From Castor canadensis (lineage: Eukaryota; Chordata; Mammalia; Rodentia; Castoridae), in the NCBI RefSeq assembly GCF_047511655.1, contig NC_133397.1, positions 47,754,001-47,818,000 of the forward strand: 64,000 nt of DNA. The letters run 5' to 3'. This document shows, in pieces, positions 61,388 through 64,000 of this stretch. The translations under genes and the position numbers were made by a program. Position 1 is the stretch's first letter. Every line of letters begins with the position of its first letter. A model generated the notes under the pieces. It was not told where the DNA came from. It made no database searches and was given only the letters and a program-made list of their open reading frames with translations.

Positions 61388-61432
61388 GTATTAGTCTGTT
61401 TTCCACTGCAATAATGAAATATTTGAGGCTGG
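61388..61432 (-). mobile_element. MaLR LTR stub interrupted by L1
   Basis: 'gtattagtctgttttccact' then 'gcaataatgaaatatttgag' is the reversed MaLR 3' end; it is cut off by the L1 3' end at about 61433. Confidence 0.75.
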
Positions 61433-63809
61433 AGACTTTATTTTTATTCATTTTGTTTCACTTCTTTAATTTTATCATTTTTACATTTACTTACATGTGT
61501 ATACATTGTCTGGGCCACCTCCCCCACCCTCTGCTTCTGGGTAGAACCTGTTCTGCCCTCTTGTTCTCCGATTTTGTTGAAGAGAAAACATAGGCGATAG
61601 TAAGAAAGATGTAGCATTTTTGCTAGTTTGAGATAAAGGTAGCTAGCTATACAGAGAGATCCCTAGCGTTGCTTCCATGCACTTGTGTATTGCGACCCAC
61701 ATTGGTTCATCTACACCAGACCTCTTCGCTACTTCCTTGTTCCCTTCCTATAGTTGCCTCTGCCAGTTTAAGATTACTTTATTTGCTCCTCTACAGTGAG
61801 CACATCAACCACATTCATGTGTTAGGTTTCCTTCCCTTTCCCTATTCCTCCTGTGCACATTCTGCCCTTCATTTATGGCCCCTGTTCAATAATATTACTG
61901 CATTTGTTTTGGGGTCTATAATCCACATGAGGGAGAACATGTGATTTTTGGCCTTCTGAGTCTGGCTAACTTCGTGTAAGATGATGTTCTCCAGTTGCAT
62001 CCATTTACTTGCAAATGATAAAATTTCATTCTTCTTTGTGGCTGAGTAAAACTCCACTGTGTATAAATACATTTTCTTGATCCATTTGTCAGTAGTGGGG
62101 CATCTTGGCTGTTTCCACAGCTTAGCTATTGTGGATAGAGCTGCAATGAACATGGATGTGCAGGTGCCTTTTTAATAACCTGAGTCACTTTCCTTCAGGT
62201 ATATCCCTAGGAGTGTTATTGCTGGATCATATGGCAGATCTATGTTTAGTTTTTAAAGAAGCCTCCATTTTGTTTTCCAAAGTGGTTGTACTAGCTTATA
62301 TTCCCACCAGCAGTGTATGAGGGTTCCTTTTTCCCCACGTCCTTGCCAACATTTGTTAGTGGTGGTGTCTTGATGCTAGCTATTCTAACAGGAGTGAGGT
62401 GGAATCTTAGTGCGGTTTTGATTTGCATTTCTATTATGGCCAGAGATGGAGAGCATTATTTCATGTGTGTTTTTTGGCCATTTGGACTTCTTCATTTGAA
62501 AAAGTTCTGTTTAGTTCAGTTGCCCATTTCTTTATTGATTCATTAATTTTTGGGGAGTTTAGTTTTTTGAGCTCTCTGTATGTTCTGGTTATCAGTCCTT
62601 TGATGCATAGCTAGTAAATATTTTCTCCCATTCTGTGGGTGGTCTCTTCAGTTTAGAGACCATTTCTTTTGTTGTGCAGAAGCTTTCTAATTTCATGTAG
62701 TCCCATTTGTCCATCTTTTTTCTTAGTTCCTGGGCTGTTGGAGTTCTACTGAGGAAGTCCTTGTCTATACCTATTGCTTCCAGGGTATTCCTTATTCTTT
62801 CATGTACTAACTGCAAGGTTTTGGGTCTGATATTAAGGTCCTAATCCACTTTGAGTTGATACTAGTACAGGATGACAGGCATGGATCTATTTTCAGTTTT
62901 CCGCAGGCACATAACCACTTTTCCCAACAACATTTGTTGAAGAGGCTGTCTTTTCTCCATCAGCTTTTTGTTTTGTTGATTCTTTGTATGTTTTTTTTTG
63001 TCTCTATTTCATTAATTTTGGCCCTCATTTTTATTATTTCTTTCCTTCTGCTTGTTTTTGGTTTTGCTAGGAGTTTGAGATATAGCATTAGGTTGTTTAT
63101 TTAAGATCTTTGTCCTTTTAATATATGCACTCACGGCTATAAACTTTCCTATTAGGACTGCCTTTGCTGTGTCCCATAGGTTCTGGTAGGTGGTGTTTTC
63201 ATTTTCATTAGCTCCCAGGAACCTTTTGATTGCCTCTCTTATTGCTTCTATGACACACTGATTGTTGAGCAATGTGTTACTCAGCCTCCAGTTATTTGCT
63301 ATTTTCTGCTATTGTTTTTGTCATTGAGTTCTAGTTTTAATGCACTGTGATCAGACAGAATGCAGGGGGTATTTCTGTTTTCTTATATTTGCTAAGTCTT
63401 GCTTTGTGAGCTAATATTGATCTCTTTTGGAGAAAGTTAAATGGGCTGCTGAGAAGAATGTATATTGTGCTGTTGTTGGATGAAATATTCTGTAGACATC
63501 AGTTAGGTCCATTTGATTTATGGTGTCATTTAGTTCTAGGATTTCTTTGTTGATTTTTTGTTTGAATGACCTATCTATTGGTGATAGAGGGGTATTAAAA
63601 GTCTCCCACTACCACTGTGTTGGAGTCTATATGTGCTTTTAAGTCCTTTAGTGTATGTTTGATGGAATTGGGTGCATATAGGTTGATAATTGTTACTTCC
63701 TTTTGATGTACTGCCCATTTATTAATGTGAAGTGTCCTTCTCTAACTTGTTTGACCAATGTAGGTTTGAAGTCTACTTTGTCTGATATAAGTATTGCTAC
63801 TCCTGCCTG
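61433..63809 (-). mobile_element. L1, minus strand, with internal deletion
   Basis: From 61433 (A-rich tail, read in reverse), a 3' UTR to about 61890, then ORF2 remnants to 63809, where LTR-like DNA takes over. The ORF2 parts are out of order only in the sense that a large block is missing; see the ORF2 entry. It is 5'-truncated or interrupted at 63809. Confidence 0.93.
61890..63809 (-). pseudogene. L1 ORF2 lacking its reverse-transcriptase core
   Basis: Reading from 63809 downward: an endonuclease-domain piece (VAILISDKVDF, about 63735-63830); the linker LNNQCVIEAIREAIKRFLGA followed by NENENTTYQNLWDTAKAV (63150-63270); then IRAKINEIE and RINKTKS (62964-63020). Immediately after RINKTKS comes the C-terminal region ([14 protein letters not shown], about 62920-62960; then VHERIRNTLEAIGIDKDF; then [20 protein letters not shown] to the end near 61900). 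The RT fingers and palm with their catalytic FADD, several hundred residues, are missing. Stops and frameshifts elsewhere also disable it. Confidence 0.85.
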
Positions 63810-64000
63810 AGAAGAACTGCCCCTTGTCACCATTACGCAGGCTAAGCCGCAGCTGGTTTCACCCCTTGCAAAACAAAGCCCACTGTTCCTTATCTCCTGC
63901 CACCTTCCTTTGCCCACCCCTAGACCTTGCTTCAGCAGCTGGTCTCATCCCTTGCAGAACAAAGCCCTACTGTCCCTTATCTCCTGCCACCTCTCTTTGC
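63810..64000 (+). mobile_element. LTR-like sequence with 86-bp tandem repeat, cut by window end
   Basis: L1 homology stops after 'agtattgctactcctgcc' (63791-63808) and a new GC-richer sequence starts TGAGAAGAACTGCC. From 63850 an 86-bp unit begins 'cagctggtttcaccccttgc' and repeats at 63936 ('cagctggtctcatcccttgc'), running off the window after 65 bases. A TG start and internal tandem repeats fit an ERV LTR U3, but the other end is not visible. Strand is a guess. Confidence 0.45.

Overview
This window is vertebrate nuclear DNA, almost certainly from a rodent. It is AT-rich, has no CpG island, and is dominated by interspersed repeats. Signature repeats are about fifty copies of a tRNA-derived (ID-like) SINE, often fused to a B1-like 5' half, plus L1 copies whose 3' ends share one distinctive sequence. 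That combination suggests a castorimorph rodent, possibly a beaver; this is inference from the repeat style, not proof. Older mammalian repeats (MIR, L2, MLT1 and other MaLR LTRs, MER5A, MER20, Tigger) are also present.

The one real gene is on the minus strand between 49.1 and 57.35 kb. Four exons (57349-57175, 55480-55278, 52358-52179, 49321-49131) have consensus splice sites, join in a single frame with matching phases, and end in a stop codon followed 84 bases later by AATAAA. The 249-residue encoded tail matches my recollection of the C-terminal part of TOPAZ1, a germ-cell protein needed for male meiosis. The rest of the gene should lie beyond the right edge. TOPAZ1 introns carry SINEs, MLT1, L1 and a collapsed gammaretrovirus-like ERV.

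Layout: 0-3.2 kb, a pyrimidine-rich satellite and an old minus-strand L1 full of SINEs; 3.2-37 kb, a gene desert with scattered SINEs, MIR/L2, DNA-transposon remnants and several LTRs; 37.4-39.8 kb, the best-preserved L1 (plus strand, ORF2 second half); 40.65-42.0 kb, an intronless broken KRAB zinc-finger pseudogene (minus strand) split by a SINE; 42-49 kb, dense SINEs, an L1 tail and an MLT1; 49-57.4 kb, TOPAZ1 3' exons; 57.4-60.5 kb, MLT1, ERV remnant, tandem duplication and Tigger; 60.5-63.8 kb, two L1s, the second with its reverse-transcriptase core deleted; 63.8-64 kb, an LTR-like sequence with an 86-bp tandem repeat cut by the window edge.

I see no functional RNA gene, CRISPR array, operon or novel enzymatic system. 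The most useful leads are the TOPAZ1 exons and apparent absence of recognisable TCAIM exons downstream, the internally deleted L1, the collapsed ERV, a SINE subfamily with a shared internal deletion, and a few tandem or palindromic structures.
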